This document shows positions 53,090-61,897 of a DNA stretch of 64,000 bases, in pieces. Where the stretch lies: assembly GCA_021300355.1 (NCBI GenBank), contig JAJTEF010000004.1, forward strand, positions 19,287-83,286, given 5' to 3'. Numbering within the stretch: position 1 is the stretch's first letter; the number at the start of each line of letters is the position of its first letter. Under the pieces are notes generated by a model. It did no database searches, was not told where the DNA came from, and was given only the letters and a program-made list of their open reading frames with translations. Source of the DNA: Sphingomonadaceae bacterium. GTDB taxonomy: Bacteria > Pseudomonadota > Alphaproteobacteria > Sphingomonadales > Sphingomonadaceae. The position numbers and the translations under genes are program-made.

Positions 53090-54493
53090 TTACGCTTCGA
53101 GCTGACGGAGCAGCGCGCGGACATCATTGTCCATGTCGCTGTCCTGCTGACGCAAGCCTTCGACCAAGCGCACGGCGTGAATTACCGTCGAATGGTCACG
53201 TCCGCCAAATTTGCGTCCGATTTCCGGATAGCTACGCGGTGTCATGACCTTGGCGAGATACATGGCGACCTGACGCGGGCGGACAACGGCGCGCGCTCGG
53301 CGCTTCGATGACATTTCGCTCCGGTCGATGCGATAATATTCGCATACCGCACGTTGAATTTCGTCGATGGTGATACGGCGGCGGCAAGCGCTCAAAATAT
53401 CTTTCAGCTGCTCTTCCGCCAAGGTCCGGGTCACTGGCTTGCCGGTCAGCTGGGCATATGCCAGCAGCTTGTTCAGGCCACCTTCGAGTTCGCGGACATT
53501 GCGGCTGATGGTGCGGGCCAGAAATTCGATCACATCTTCACCAACTTGCGCTTCGGGCATGTTGGCAAGGCGTTGTTCGAGAATCAGGCGGCGCAGTTCC
53601 AGGTCCGCTGGTTGAATGTCCGCGACCAGACCCATCGACAGACGCGACAGGATGCGCTGATCCACGCCGTCAAGCGCTTGCGGTGCGCGGTCGGCAGCAA
53701 CGACGAGGCGTTTGCCGGCACCGATGATGGCGTCGATGGTGTGGAGGAACTCTTCCTGCGTCGATACCTTGCCAATGATGAACTGAATATCGTCAATCAA
53801 CAGCACATCGACGGCACGCAAGCGCGCCTTGAATTCCATGACTTCCTTGCGCCGCATCGCGGTCACAAATTCTATCATGAATTTTTCTGCAGACATATAA
53901 ATGATCTGCGCGTCGGGGTTCACTTCGGCATAAGCGTGACCGATGGCATGCATCAGGTGGGTTTTACCCTGACCCGTTGCCGCTTGAAGATAAAGGGGAT
54001 TGAACAGCGGCTTGTCTTTCGACGCCACGCGTTCTGCAGCACTGAGCGCGAGAACATTGGTTTGGCCTTTAACGAAATTCGCAAACGTCATGCGCGGATC
54101 AAGTGCCGAACGTGGCGGCAGAGCATCATTCGCTTCTTGCGCAACAATGCGTTCGGCGTTTGTCGACGCACGGAGCAATTCGACGCGTGGTGCACCGGGG
54201 CGTGTGCGGATCTTAAGCTGCTTCACGCTTTTATTGGTGCTCGACCAAGCCAAACGCAGGCGATCGGCATAATGATCCGACACCCAACTTGCCGAAAAAT
54301 CGGAGGGCAAAAGAAGTTCGAGCGTACCCGTCAGGTCACAAAAATCACCAAGGGTGATGGAGCGAATCCATTGGCCATATATTTGCGCGCCCAAATCGCG
54401 ACGCAAGCCAGATGAGATTGTCTGCCAATCACCATCAAAACGGGATTTCAACGTCAGGCCGGCATTTTCGCCATGTGATTGATCTAATGTCAT
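53090..54493 (-). CDS. dnaA: Chromosomal replication initiator DnaA
   Basis: AAA+ initiator, 467 residues from the ATG at 54493. Domain I is at about 20-90 (WQTISSGLRRDLGAQIYGQW). The AAA+ domain has the Walker A AATGQGKT at 171-178 (the usual first glycines of GGVGLGKT are Ala-Ala here), and Walker B VDVLLIDDIQF at 229-238. Sensor/arginine-finger region is DGVDQRILSRLSMGLVADIQ. The C-terminal DNA-binding helix-turn-helix signature is GGRDHSTVIHAVR. Upstream in-frame codons (to 54604) are unlikely to be translated. Confidence 0.95.
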   Translation of the reverse strand: MTLDQSHGENAGLTLKSRFDGDWQTISSGLRRDLGAQIYGQWIRSITLGDFCDLTGTLELLLPSDFSASWVSDHYADRLRLAWSSTNKSVKQLKIRTRPGAPRVELLRASTNAERIVAQEANDALPPRSALDPRMTFANFVKGQTNVLALSAAERVASKDKPLFNPLYLQAATGQGKTHLMHAIGHAYAEVNPDAQIIYMSAEKFMIEFVTAMRRKEVMEFKARLRAVDVLLIDDIQFIIGKVSTQEEFLHTIDAIIGAGKRLVVAADRAPQALDGVDQRILSRLSMGLVADIQPADLELRRLILEQRLANMPEAQVGEDVIEFLARTISRNVRELEGGLNKLLAYAQLTGKPVTRTLAEEQLKDILSACRRRITIDEIQRAVCEYYRIDRSEMSSKRRARAVVRPRQVAMYLAKVMTPRSYPEIGRKFGGRDHSTVIHAVRLVEGLRQQDSDMDNDVRALLRQLEA

Positions 54494-54895
54494 ATGCGAT
54501 ACTGATTTATCTTCGGCCAACGTGCCTGCCCCCAATTTTCCACCCCATCCAGACCAACACAACCGCGCGCTATCTGCCCACATGCGAAGCGCACAGACAG
54601 TCACTATGCATTTGTTGCCAAATGCAGCAGTCGCGATGTCTTATTCTCCATGTGAGGCACTGCCCGACTGTCGTCATGCATTGCTGGAAACAGTTTCTTA
54701 GACCGCTCGAAACGAGTCGATCAAGTGCAGCGCTGCAAAAAAAATGAAATAAATGGCATTGACTCGGCAACAGCCAAGCAAATGCGTCAATTAATTTTTA
54801 AGCACTTAATTTTGCTCACTTTTTTGCAAAAACCCCTGTGAATATCTTCCGAATCGCGGGAAATCCGTCGCCTTTGGCTTTGTGACAGTGGGCAA
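54494..54895. promoter_or_regulatory. dnaA upstream region, largest gene-free stretch of the window
   Basis: The dnaA-rpsT gap is 472 bp in total. It contains an AT-rich block (about 54735-54835) with TTAAG-CA-CTTAA (54798-54809). Two GANTC sites, the CcrM methylation target of alphaproteobacteria, are visible (GACTC near 54761, GAATC near 54851). The closest thing to a DnaA box is TGTGAATAT near 54837 (7/9 to the reverse consensus). It should hold the dnaA promoter; an origin here is not supported by a box cluster. Confidence 0.5.
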
Positions 54896-54925
54896 TAAAA
54901 AACCCGCCGGGAAAACGGCGGGTTT
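54896..54925 (-). terminator. Rho-independent terminator of rpsT
   Basis: Read on the minus strand: AAACCCGCCG, loop TTTTC-like, then CGGCGGG followed by six T. It lies 40 bp after the rpsT stop and separates rpsT from dnaA. Confidence 0.88.
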
Positions 54926-54965
54926 CAAATTTTAAGGCTGGACCAGCCAGCCTATAAAACATGGG

Positions 54966-55229
54966 TTAAGCGAGACCGCCAACCGCCTTTGTGAGGCGAC
55001 CAAATTTGCGCGATGCTGTGTTCTTATGCAGAACGCCCTTGGATACGCCACGCGCCAATTCAGGCTGTGCAGCAGCGAGTGCAGCAGCGGCTGCCGACTT
55101 GTCACCGAGTTCAATCGCCGACTCTACCTTTTTGATGAAGGTACGGATGCGGCTGACGCGTGCGCCATTAACTTCGGTGCGACGCGCATTGCGACGGATA
55201 CGCTTTTTTGCTTGCGGCGTATTGGCCAT
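54966..55229 (-). CDS. rpsT: 30S ribosomal protein S20
   Basis: 87-residue basic helical protein: [17 protein letters not shown] at the start, [17 protein letters not shown] in the middle, and [19 protein letters not shown] at the end, all typical of S20. It is followed by a strong terminator and lies between mutM and dnaA, a common alphaproteobacterial order. Confidence 0.97.
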   Translation of the reverse strand: MANTPQAKKRIRRNARRTEVNGARVSRIRTFIKKVESAIELGDKSAAAAALAAAQPELARGVSKGVLHKNTASRKFGRLTKAVGGLA

Positions 55230-55337
55230 TTTTATCCTCGAATTTCGATATTTGCGGAGACGTCTTTATGAAACACGTCCGTTGAAGGAGCGGCCCTTAA
55301 CCCTGCCCAACAGATTCGTCAACCTCGAAATACCGCA

Positions 55338-56150
55338 CTATCGCTGACATTTCGCGCAGTAAAAGGTCGAGCGCCCCGAATCAACGCGCCGTTGAACAGG
55401 CGCGCCGCAACCGCAGTCCTGCCCTTCGCGGCCATAGACGCGCCAATCCTTGGCAAAGTAGCCAAGTTCTCCGTCGGGTGCAGCAAAGTCACGCAAGGTC
55501 GATCCGCCAGCCGCGATCGCCGCCGTCAGCACCTCTTTAATCGCCACAACAAGGCGCACTAGCCTAGGCTTGCTAATTGAGCTGGCTGGCGCCCGCGGGT
55601 CAATGCCGGCCATGTGCAGCGCCTCACACACATAGATATTGCCTAAGCCTGCGACGATATTCTGGTTGAGCAGCATGGCTTTAATAGGGGCCTTGCGGTC
55701 GTGCAGCGCATCGCGCAGCACAGTTGCATCAAATGCCGGCGACAAAGGCTCCGGCCCCATTTTTTCAAAAAAGCGATAGCTGTCCAATTTGGCCGAATCG
55801 ATAATATCGAGCGAACCAAAGCGGCGGTGGTCATTCAACGCGACAACCCGACCGCTGGCTGTTTCCAGAATGAAATGGTCATGCTTTTCGATTTCCGCAG
55901 GATCCACACGCCATCGTCCGGACATGCCCAAATGGAATATCAGCGTATCCTCACGATCGGTATGCATAAGGCCATATTTGGCGCGCCGCCCGAGCGTTTC
56001 GATTCGCGCGCCCGTCAACCGCTGACGCAGATCGACCGGGATGGGCCAGCGCAAGTCCGCACGGCGCGGTTCAGCCCGCACGATAATCTCGCCTTCAAGC
56101 ACCGAACGCAGGCCGGCGACTGTGGTTTCCACTTCAGGTAATTCTGGCAT
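55338..56150 (-). CDS. mutM: Formamidopyrimidine-DNA glycosylase
   Basis: Excises 8-oxoG and FapyG. From the ATG at 56150 it has 270 residues, giving the catalytic N-terminus M-PELPEVETT (Pro2, Glu3). Lys of the active site lies in RRAKYGL; the void-filling segment is FHLGMSGRW. The H2TH region has NQNIVAGLGNIYVCEAL. The C-terminal zinc finger is CGCGAPVQRRVDSGRSTFYC with AKCQR. An ATG 12 bases upstream would displace Pro2 and is rejected. Confidence 0.96.
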   Translation of the reverse strand: MPELPEVETTVAGLRSVLEGEIIVRAEPRRADLRWPIPVDLRQRLTGARIETLGRRAKYGLMHTDREDTLIFHLGMSGRWRVDPAEIEKHDHFILETASGRVVALNDHRRFGSLDIIDSAKLDSYRFFEKMGPEPLSPAFDATVLRDALHDRKAPIKAMLLNQNIVAGLGNIYVCEALHMAGIDPRAPASSISKPRLVRLVVAIKEVLTAAIAAGGSTLRDFAAPDGELGYFAKDWRVYGREGQDCGCGAPVQRRVDSGRSTFYCAKCQR

Positions 56151-56164
56151 ATCGTTTTGCACCC

Positions 56165-56178
56165 AGGGTCAGGACCTA
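56165..56178. repeat. 14-mer repeat AGGGTCAGGACCTA, copy 3
   Basis: Third identical copy, here intergenic, 14 bp upstream of the mutM start and 16 bp before the large hairpin of the mutM-ubiE gap. No reverse-complement copy is seen on the far side of that hairpin. Confidence 0.7.
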
Positions 56179-56193
56179 TTAAATGCACCATCG

Positions 56194-56295
56194 CGGCGTC
56201 AAAATGGCAAAGATATCGAAGTAAAATGTCCGCCGCAGGCAGTTATTCTGCCTGCAAGGGCATTTTGCTTTGAGATCGAAGCCATTTTGGCGTCC
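56194..56295. repeat. Imperfect inverted repeat of about 100 bp (large hairpin) upstream of ubiE
   Basis: The left arm 56194-56242 and right arm 56248-56295 pair around a TTATT loop. Inner stem GCAGGCAG / CTGCCTGC is perfect. The middle stem AAGTAAAATGTCC / GGGCATTTTGCTT has two T-G wobbles. The outer stem CGTCAAAATGGC / GCCATTTTGGCG has one wobble. Short internal loops separate them. Pairing may extend to 56185/56307. It fills most of the 180-bp gap between divergent mutM and ubiE. Confidence 0.8.
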
Positions 56296-56330
56296 TTCGG
56301 ATGGCGCAACAATCGGCTAGAGGCTGCAGA

Positions 56331-57062
56331 ATGAATGATACGGTATCCTTTGGCTATGAACAGGTTAGCCCTGAAGAAAAGACAAAACGCGTAGGCGGCG
56401 TCTTTTCCAATGTCGCGCGCAAATATGACATCATGAATGATGCGATGTCCGGCGGCATGCATCGCCTTTGGAAAGACACCTTTGTGCGCCGTGTGAAACC
56501 GCGCGAGGGCGAAGATATCCTCGATATGGCGGGCGGAACGGGCGACATCGCGTTCCGCATGGAAAAATCAGGCGCGCAGGTCACGGTATCCGACATCAAT
56601 GAAGACATGTTGGACGTCGGTATGGAGCGCGCGATGAAGCGCGGGATCGACAGCCTGATCTGGTCCCCGCAAAATGCCGAAACGCTCAGCTTTCCCGATG
56701 CGCATTTTGATGCCTACACAATTGCGTTCGGTATCCGCAACGTCACCGACATTCCCAAGGCACTGCGCGAGGCACATCGCGTGCTGCGTTATGGTGGCCG
56801 CTTCTTCTGCCTCGAATTTTCGACCGTTGAATGGCCTGGCCTCGCACAAATTTACGACGTCTATTCGGACAAGCTTGTCCCTAAGCTTGGTAAAGCCATC
56901 GCGGGTGATGAGGACAGCTATCGATATCTCGTCGAATCGATCCGCCGTTTCCCCGACATGCAAAATTTTAAGCGCATGATTGGCGAAGCTGGCTTTGTGC
57001 AAACGAAGGTAGAACCCATTTTGGGCGGACTTGTTGCCATTCATAGCGGCTGGAAGGTTTAA
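56331..57062 (+). CDS. ubiE: Ubiquinone/menaquinone methyltransferase UbiE
   Basis: SAM-dependent C-methyltransferase of ubiquinone synthesis; 243 residues. SAM motif I is ILDMAGGTGDIAFRM; the family signatures VFSNVARKYDIMNDAMSGGMHRLWK (in part) and IAFGIRNVTDIPKALREA are clear. The ATG at 56331 with AGAGG before it is the family start. It leads the ubiE-ubiB-coaBC-dut-thiF series. Confidence 0.96.
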   Translation: MNDTVSFGYEQVSPEEKTKRVGGVFSNVARKYDIMNDAMSGGMHRLWKDTFVRRVKPREGEDILDMAGGTGDIAFRMEKSGAQVTVSDINEDMLDVGMERAMKRGIDSLIWSPQNAETLSFPDAHFDAYTIAFGIRNVTDIPKALREAHRVLRYGGRFFCLEFSTVEWPGLAQIYDVYSDKLVPKLGKAIAGDEDSYRYLVESIRRFPDMQNFKRMIGEAGFVQTKVEPILGGLVAIHSGWKV

Positions 57063-57073
57063 CTTCCGCGCTG

Positions 57074-58624
57074 ATGACACGTCCTGCAACCCATATTTTC
57101 CGTTTGCTCAAATGGGGCCGCATTCTCGCGCGGCACGGTGCGCTGCGCGCGATCGAAGCGGATCGGAACACGCCGCCGCAAGTTAAACGCCTTTGCCGTA
57201 TCGCGCGCATCGGAACGCGTCAGCCCAATGTGCCCGATTATGCCGGCGCCTTTCGCGCCATTGGCCCTGCGGCCATTAAGCTTGGGCAAACGCTTGCGAC
57301 CCGTCCCGATATCATCGGTGAGGAAGCGGCCCGCAATCTGCTGTCGCTACAGGATCAGCTTCCGCCCGCACCGTTCGATCTTGTGTACGCACAAATCGAC
57401 AGCAGCTTGAATAAACCGGCTGCAGAGCTGTTTGAGTATATCGACCCCGAACCCGTAGGCGCAGCTTCCATCGCGCAGGTGCACCGGGCACGCACAACCG
57501 AAGGCAAAGACGTCGCTGTCAAAGTGCTTCGTCCCGGTATTCGCGAACAATTTGCCCGTGACATCGAAACCTATGAATGGGCCGCAGCGCATTTGGAAGC
57601 ATTGGGCGGCGAAGCTGCGCGCTTGCGACCACAGCTTGTCATAGCCAATCTGAAACGCTGGACCTTGCGCGAACTCGATTTGCGCCGCGAAGCCGCGAGC
57701 GCGTCTGAGTTGAAAGATGCCATGGTCGCCGTCGACGGCTATATGATCCCCGCCATTGATTGGGACCGGACGTCTGGCCGTGTGCTGACGCTGGAATGGG
57801 TCGATGGCGTTAAGATTGCTGACATCGATGCGTTAAAAGCCGCTGGCCACGATCTGAACAAAATGGCCGAAAAGCTCGTGCTGACATTTTTGCGGCAGGC
57901 GATTTCGGAAGGTTTCTTCCACGCCGACATGCATCAGGGCAATTTGTTCGTGCAGGCAGACGGTACGATTGTCGCCATCGATTTCGGCATCATGGGCCGC
58001 ATCAACCGGCAAGCGCGTTTCTGGCTTGCGGAGATCCTCTACGGATTGACCACCGGCAATTACAAACGCGTCGCCGAAATCCATTTCGAAGCGCAATATG
58101 TGCCGAGCTACCATAATGTCGATGAATTCGCGACCGCCCTGCGCGCTGTTGGCGAGCCGACACGCGGCAAGCCCGTGAGCGAATTGTCGGTCGGGCAAAT
58201 GCTCGACAGTCTATTCGCCATCACCCGCGATTTTGACATGCAAACGCAGCCGCATTTGCTGTTGCTGCAAAAGACGATGGTCATGGTCGAAGGCATTGCG
58301 ACCTCGCTGAACCCAAGCATCAATTTGTGGGATGTTGCCGCACCCTATGTGCGCGAATGGATTCGCGGGGAGCTTGGCCCTGAAGCCATGCTCGCCGACG
58401 GTATTCGCAAGCAAGCCGAAACCTTGCAGATGATACCCGACCTCATCCGCCGCTTGGACGAACAGCTTCCCCGCAAGGGCAGCGCGCCGGAACCACCCCC
58501 GCTTCCGCCTGTACAGATCATTTGGGAACGTACGGACAAAAGCAACGGCTGGCGCTACATGATAGTGGCCTTACTGGCAGGCGCCATTGGCGCTGCGGGC
58601 ATGTGGGCAGCGGGATTGAGCTGA
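57074..58624 (+). CDS. ubiB: Ubiquinone biosynthesis kinase-like protein UbiB
   Basis: ADCK/UbiB atypical kinase-like ATPase, 516 residues, required for ubiquinone synthesis. The KxGQ motif is in AIKLGQTLATRPDII; the A-rich nucleotide loop in GAASIAQVHRART with VAVKVLRPGI; HADMHQGNLFVQ and VAIDFGIMG are the catalytic/metal motifs. A C-terminal membrane anchor is present (MIVALLAGAIGAAGMWAAGL). It begins 11 bp after ubiE and overlaps coaBC. Confidence 0.95.
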   Translation: MTRPATHIFRLLKWGRILARHGALRAIEADRNTPPQVKRLCRIARIGTRQPNVPDYAGAFRAIGPAAIKLGQTLATRPDIIGEEAARNLLSLQDQLPPAPFDLVYAQIDSSLNKPAAELFEYIDPEPVGAASIAQVHRARTTEGKDVAVKVLRPGIREQFARDIETYEWAAAHLEALGGEAARLRPQLVIANLKRWTLRELDLRREAASASELKDAMVAVDGYMIPAIDWDRTSGRVLTLEWVDGVKIADIDALKAAGHDLNKMAEKLVLTFLRQAISEGFFHADMHQGNLFVQADGTIVAIDFGIMGRINRQARFWLAEILYGLTTGNYKRVAEIHFEAQYVPSYHNVDEFATALRAVGEPTRGKPVSELSVGQMLDSLFAITRDFDMQTQPHLLLLQKTMVMVEGIATSLNPSINLWDVAAPYVREWIRGELGPEAMLADGIRKQAETLQMIPDLIRRLDEQLPRKGSAPEPPPLPPVQIIWERTDKSNGWRYMIVALLAGAIGAAGMWAAGLS

Positions 58625-59907
58625 TGACTGAAAAACGCGTTCTCCTGATCGTCAGTGGCGGCATCGCCGCTTACAAAGCGCTTGAACTTGTGCGCTTGCT
58701 GAAGCGTCAGGGTGTTGCCGTTCGCGCAGTGATGACGAAAAGTGCGGCCGAATTTGTCACGCCGCTTTCGATGGGCGTCATGACCGAAGACCAAGTATAT
58801 GGCGACATGTTCGACCTGAAGGAAGAACGCGAAATCGGGCATATTCAGCTCAGCCGTCAGGCCGACCTTGTGGTGATTTGTCCCGCCACTGCCAATATCC
58901 TTGCCAAGATGGCCGCTGGCATCGCTGATGATTTGGCCACAACTATTCTGCTCGCGACGGACAAACCCGTTCTGGCGGTGCCGGCAATGAATGTCCGCAT
59001 GTGGAACCATCCCGCGACGCAGCGCAACTTGGCGCAGCTGCGCGCCGATGGCGTCCATATCATGAACCCCGATGAAGGGGCCATGGCGTGCGGCGAATTC
59101 GGCCCGGGCCGCCTGCCCGAACCGCCCGCCGTCGCCGAACAGATTTGCAGCATGTTGGGCGTGCCGTTCAATACGCAACTGGCTTCGGGCCGTTCGCCGA
59201 CCACCATGCCAAGCGCGATGCCGCTTACCGCACAACCCGATTTTGCCGATGTCGATCACCGTCCGTTGTTTGGCAAACGCGTCCTTGTGACCGCCGGACC
59301 AACGCATGAGGCGATCGATCCTGTGCGCTACATCGCCAACCGCTCGTCGGGGCGTCAGGGTTTCGCGATTGCAGCAGCGGCGGCTGATCTGGGGGCTGAG
59401 GTTATACTGATAGCTGGCCCCGTGCATCTGCCAACGCCGCCCGGTGTCTTGCGCATTGATGTCGAAACCGCGCTGGAGATGCAGGCCGCGGTCGAGAACG
59501 CCCTGCCCGTCGACGCCGCAATCATGGTTGCCGCCGTCGCCGACTGGCGCGCTGCGCAAGCGCCGGACCAGAAGATCAAGAAAGATGGCAATGCCATTCC
59601 GCCGCTCGCTCTGACCGAGAACCCTGATATCCTTGCAAGCCTAGCCATGCACAAGCAGCGTCCGAAGCTCGTGATCGGCTTTGCCGCAGAAACCGAAAAT
59701 ATCATTGCCCATGCGCAGGCCAAGCTTGCAAAGAAAGGCTGCGACTGGATTGTCGCCAATGATGTGTCAGGCGATGTCATGGGCGGTGAGAACAACGCCT
59801 TTCATATCGTAACCAAAGCAGGCGTTGATAGCTGGCTGGAAAGCCCCAAGGACGTTATCGCACGAAAATTGATGGAGAAGGTCGCCGATGAGCTCGCAAA
59901 AAGTTGA
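58624..59907 (+). CDS. coaBC: Bifunctional phosphopantothenoylcysteine decarboxylase/phosphopantothenate-cysteine ligase
   Basis: Two steps of coenzyme A synthesis in one 427-residue protein. The CoaC flavoprotein half (1-200) has [19 protein letters not shown], the [20 protein letters not shown] strand and the active-site [12 protein letters not shown]. The CoaB half starts near [20 protein letters not shown], followed by [12 protein letters not shown] and, near the end, [18 protein letters not shown]. Its ATG overlaps the ubiB stop. Confidence 0.95.
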   Translation: MTEKRVLLIVSGGIAAYKALELVRLLKRQGVAVRAVMTKSAAEFVTPLSMGVMTEDQVYGDMFDLKEEREIGHIQLSRQADLVVICPATANILAKMAAGIADDLATTILLATDKPVLAVPAMNVRMWNHPATQRNLAQLRADGVHIMNPDEGAMACGEFGPGRLPEPPAVAEQICSMLGVPFNTQLASGRSPTTMPSAMPLTAQPDFADVDHRPLFGKRVLVTAGPTHEAIDPVRYIANRSSGRQGFAIAAAAADLGAEVILIAGPVHLPTPPGVLRIDVETALEMQAAVENALPVDAAIMVAAVADWRAAQAPDQKIKKDGNAIPPLALTENPDILASLAMHKQRPKLVIGFAAETENIIAHAQAKLAKKGCDWIVANDVSGDVMGGENNAFHIVTKAGVDSWLESPKDVIARKLMEKVADELAKS

Positions 59908-60337
59908 AGTGCGCGTCAAGCGCCTGAACCATGGCGCGGGCTTGGCTTTGCCTGCATATGCGACATCGGGCGCGGCCGGCATGGACATTTGCGCCGCCGA
60001 AAGCCTGAACCTGCGCGCTGGTAAGCGCCATGCCGTCGCAACCGGCTTCGCTTTTGCCATTCCAGATGGATATGAAGTGCAGGTGCGCCCGCGTTCGGGT
60101 CTTGCGCTGAAGCATGGGATCACCTGCCTCAACACACCCGGAACCATCGACAGCGATTATCGCGGCGAAGTGAAGGTCATTCTGGCTAATCTGGGCGAAG
60201 ATGATTTTATGATCAACAAAGGCGACCGGATTGCACAGATTGTGGTGGCACCTGTTACCCAGGGCCACTTGGTTGAGGTGGATGACCTTGACGAAACCGT
60301 GCGTGGCGCTGGGGGTTTCGGCTCAACAGGCGTATGA
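59888..60337 (+). CDS. dut: dUTP diphosphatase
   Basis: Trimeric dUTPase, 149 residues. Motif 1 [11 protein letters not shown], motif 2 [11 protein letters not shown] (RSG), motif 3 [16 protein letters not shown] with the catalytic Asp, motif 4 [10 protein letters not shown], and the C-terminal P-loop-like motif 5 [10 protein letters not shown] are all present. It starts within the last 20 bases of coaBC and overlaps the thiF-like gene by four. Confidence 0.97.
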   Translation: MSSQKVEVRVKRLNHGAGLALPAYATSGAAGMDICAAESLNLRAGKRHAVATGFAFAIPDGYEVQVRPRSGLALKHGITCLNTPGTIDSDYRGEVKVILANLGEDDFMINKGDRIAQIVVAPVTQGHLVEVDDLDETVRGAGGFGSTGV

Positions 60338-61098
60338 CGCTTAGCGATCAACAGCTTGACCGTTACGCCCGCCACATTGTGTTGCGCGATATTGGCGGCG
60401 CGGGTCAAAGCAAATTATTGTCGAGCCATGTCCTGCTCATTGGCGCGGGCGGCATTGGCTGTCCGGCAATCCAATATCTGGCAGCAGCCGGCGTCGGAAC
60501 GATCAGCGTTGTCGATGATGATGTGGTGGCGCTGTCCAATCTCCAGCGTCAAATTTTATACAGCGACCATGATATTGGCACCGCTAAGGTGGAAGCGGCT
60601 GGCGCGGCAGCGGCACGGCTAAACCCCGACATCACCTTCATCGCGCTTCGGCAGCGGATTGGCAAAGACACCCGCGCCGACATATTGGCGGGCGTCGATG
60701 TGGTGATCGATGGCAGCGACAATTTTACGACGCGCCTGATCGTCAATGACCTGTGCCTTGCGGCAAAGGTGCCGTTGGTCAGCGCCGCGATTGGGCAGTT
60801 TCACGGACAGATTGGCACATTCACAGGATGGCAGGCAGATGCGCCATGCTATCGCTGCTTCGTTGGTGATGCACACGACCCCGATGATTGCGACGATTGC
60901 GCCACACAAGGCGTTCTGGGCGCGATGTGCGGGCTTATGGGTAGCTTCGCGGCGATGGAGGCGATACGCGCGCTCACGGGCTTTGGAGAGCCGCAGCAGG
61001 GCAGACTGCACCTGTTCGACGGACTGACCCCATCGATGCGGTGGATCAAATTGCCCAAAGATCCGGCCTGCTCCAGCTGCGGCGGCTTAACCGCCTAA
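60334..61098 (+). CDS. ThiF/MoeB/HesA family adenylyltransferase
   Basis: E1-like sulfur-carrier activating enzyme, 254 residues. The nucleotide-binding [21 protein letters not shown] and [17 protein letters not shown] are typical. The catalytic cysteine region and zinc cysteines are in [15 protein letters not shown] and CSSCGGL. It could serve molybdopterin (MoeB) or thiamine (ThiF) synthesis; no moaD/thiS neighbour decides. It ends convergently, overlapping the sirtuin stop by 12 bases. Confidence 0.88.
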   Translation: MTLSDQQLDRYARHIVLRDIGGAGQSKLLSSHVLLIGAGGIGCPAIQYLAAAGVGTISVVDDDVVALSNLQRQILYSDHDIGTAKVEAAGAAAARLNPDITFIALRQRIGKDTRADILAGVDVVIDGSDNFTTRLIVNDLCLAAKVPLVSAAIGQFHGQIGTFTGWQADAPCYRCFVGDAHDPDDCDDCATQGVLGAMCGLMGSFAAMEAIRALTGFGEPQQGRLHLFDGLTPSMRWIKLPKDPACSSCGGLTA

Positions 61099-61794
61099 AA
61101 GTTCGTCCACCCATTTTGGAACAAGCTCCGTCGCCGGGCCATGGCGCGATTCATTGAACCAAGAACTGCCATGCGATGGTTCAAGGTTCAGCTCCAATGT
61201 GGCGATGCCGTTTTGACGCGCTTCACGCACAAGACCGGCGGCGGGATAGACTGCGCCTGACGTTCCGATGCTGACGAACAAATCAGCGCGGTTCAGGGCG
61301 TGGTAGATATCACCCATGCGGTAGGGCATTTCGCCGAACCAGACGATATCCGGCCGCAATTGGCCAGATATGCCGCACGATGGACAGGCCGGTCGGTCAA
61401 TCAATGTGCCGCGCCAGCCATGGCGGACATCACAAGCGGTGCACCACGCGTTCAGATGCTCGCCATGCATATGCAGCAGGCGTTTGGTTCCTGCCCGTTC
61501 GTGCAAATCGTCGACATTCTGTGTCACCAAAAGCAAATTGCCGCTCCATTCGGCATCGAGCCGCGCCAGCGCATAATGCGCGGCATTTGGCTCCACCTGC
61601 TGAATACGTTCGCGGCGCATATCGTAGAACCGCAGCACAAGGTCAGGGTCGCGGGCAAAGGCCTCCGGCGTTGCGACATCTTCAACCTTATGCTGCTCCC
61701 ACAATCCACCCGCACTTCGAAACGTATCAATACCGCTCTCGGCGCTGACACCTGCCCCTGTCAGAATGACGATGTTTTTGATTTGGCGATCCAC
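61087..61794 (-). CDS. cobB: NAD-dependent protein deacylase, sirtuin
   Basis: Sir2-type deacylase, 235 residues from the GTG at 61794, which has AAGGAG six bases upstream. NAD-binding VILTGAGVSAESGIDTFRS, then LVTQNVDDLHERAG and the catalytic His in LLHMHGEH. Zinc cysteines in CTACDVRH and CPSCG. Tyr/Arg in FYDMRRERI resemble the Sirt5-like class that removes succinyl groups. A more upstream start near the dapB region is rejected for lack of conservation. Confidence 0.93.
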   Translation of the reverse strand: MDRQIKNIVILTGAGVSAESGIDTFRSAGGLWEQHKVEDVATPEAFARDPDLVLRFYDMRRERIQQVEPNAAHYALARLDAEWSGNLLLVTQNVDDLHERAGTKRLLHMHGEHLNAWCTACDVRHGWRGTLIDRPACPSCGISGQLRPDIVWFGEMPYRMGDIYHALNRADLFVSIGTSGAVYPAAGLVREARQNGIATLELNLEPSHGSSWFNESRHGPATELVPKWVDELLGG

Positions 61795-61869
61795 ATTTGC
61801 TCCTTCACCGTCCCGCTGTGGCCGACGTCGTACACAGCACAACTTGTTTCGGCTCCCTAATATAGTAAG

Positions 61870-61894
61870 ACCCTGAAACAATATCAGGGTGACG
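61870..61894. repeat. Diverged REP-like palindrome covering the dapB ribosome-binding site
   Basis: ACCCTGA-AACAATA-TCAGGGT followed by GACG. It matches copy B of the element at 14376-14404 in 21 of 25 positions, and one T-A pair of the stem is replaced by C-G on both arms. The right arm holds AGGG, the likely dapB Shine-Dalgarno, eight bases before the ATG. Confidence 0.6.
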
Positions 61895-61897
61895 GTT

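Noticed and set aside
53354..54415. Open frame of 353 codons on the plus strand
   Set aside because: Antisense shadow of dnaA; no family features.
54494..54965. oriC
   Set aside because: No cluster of TTATCCACA-like boxes; only one weak 7/9 match.
58555..59559. Open frame of 334 codons on the minus strand
   Set aside because: Antisense to coaBC; no conserved features.
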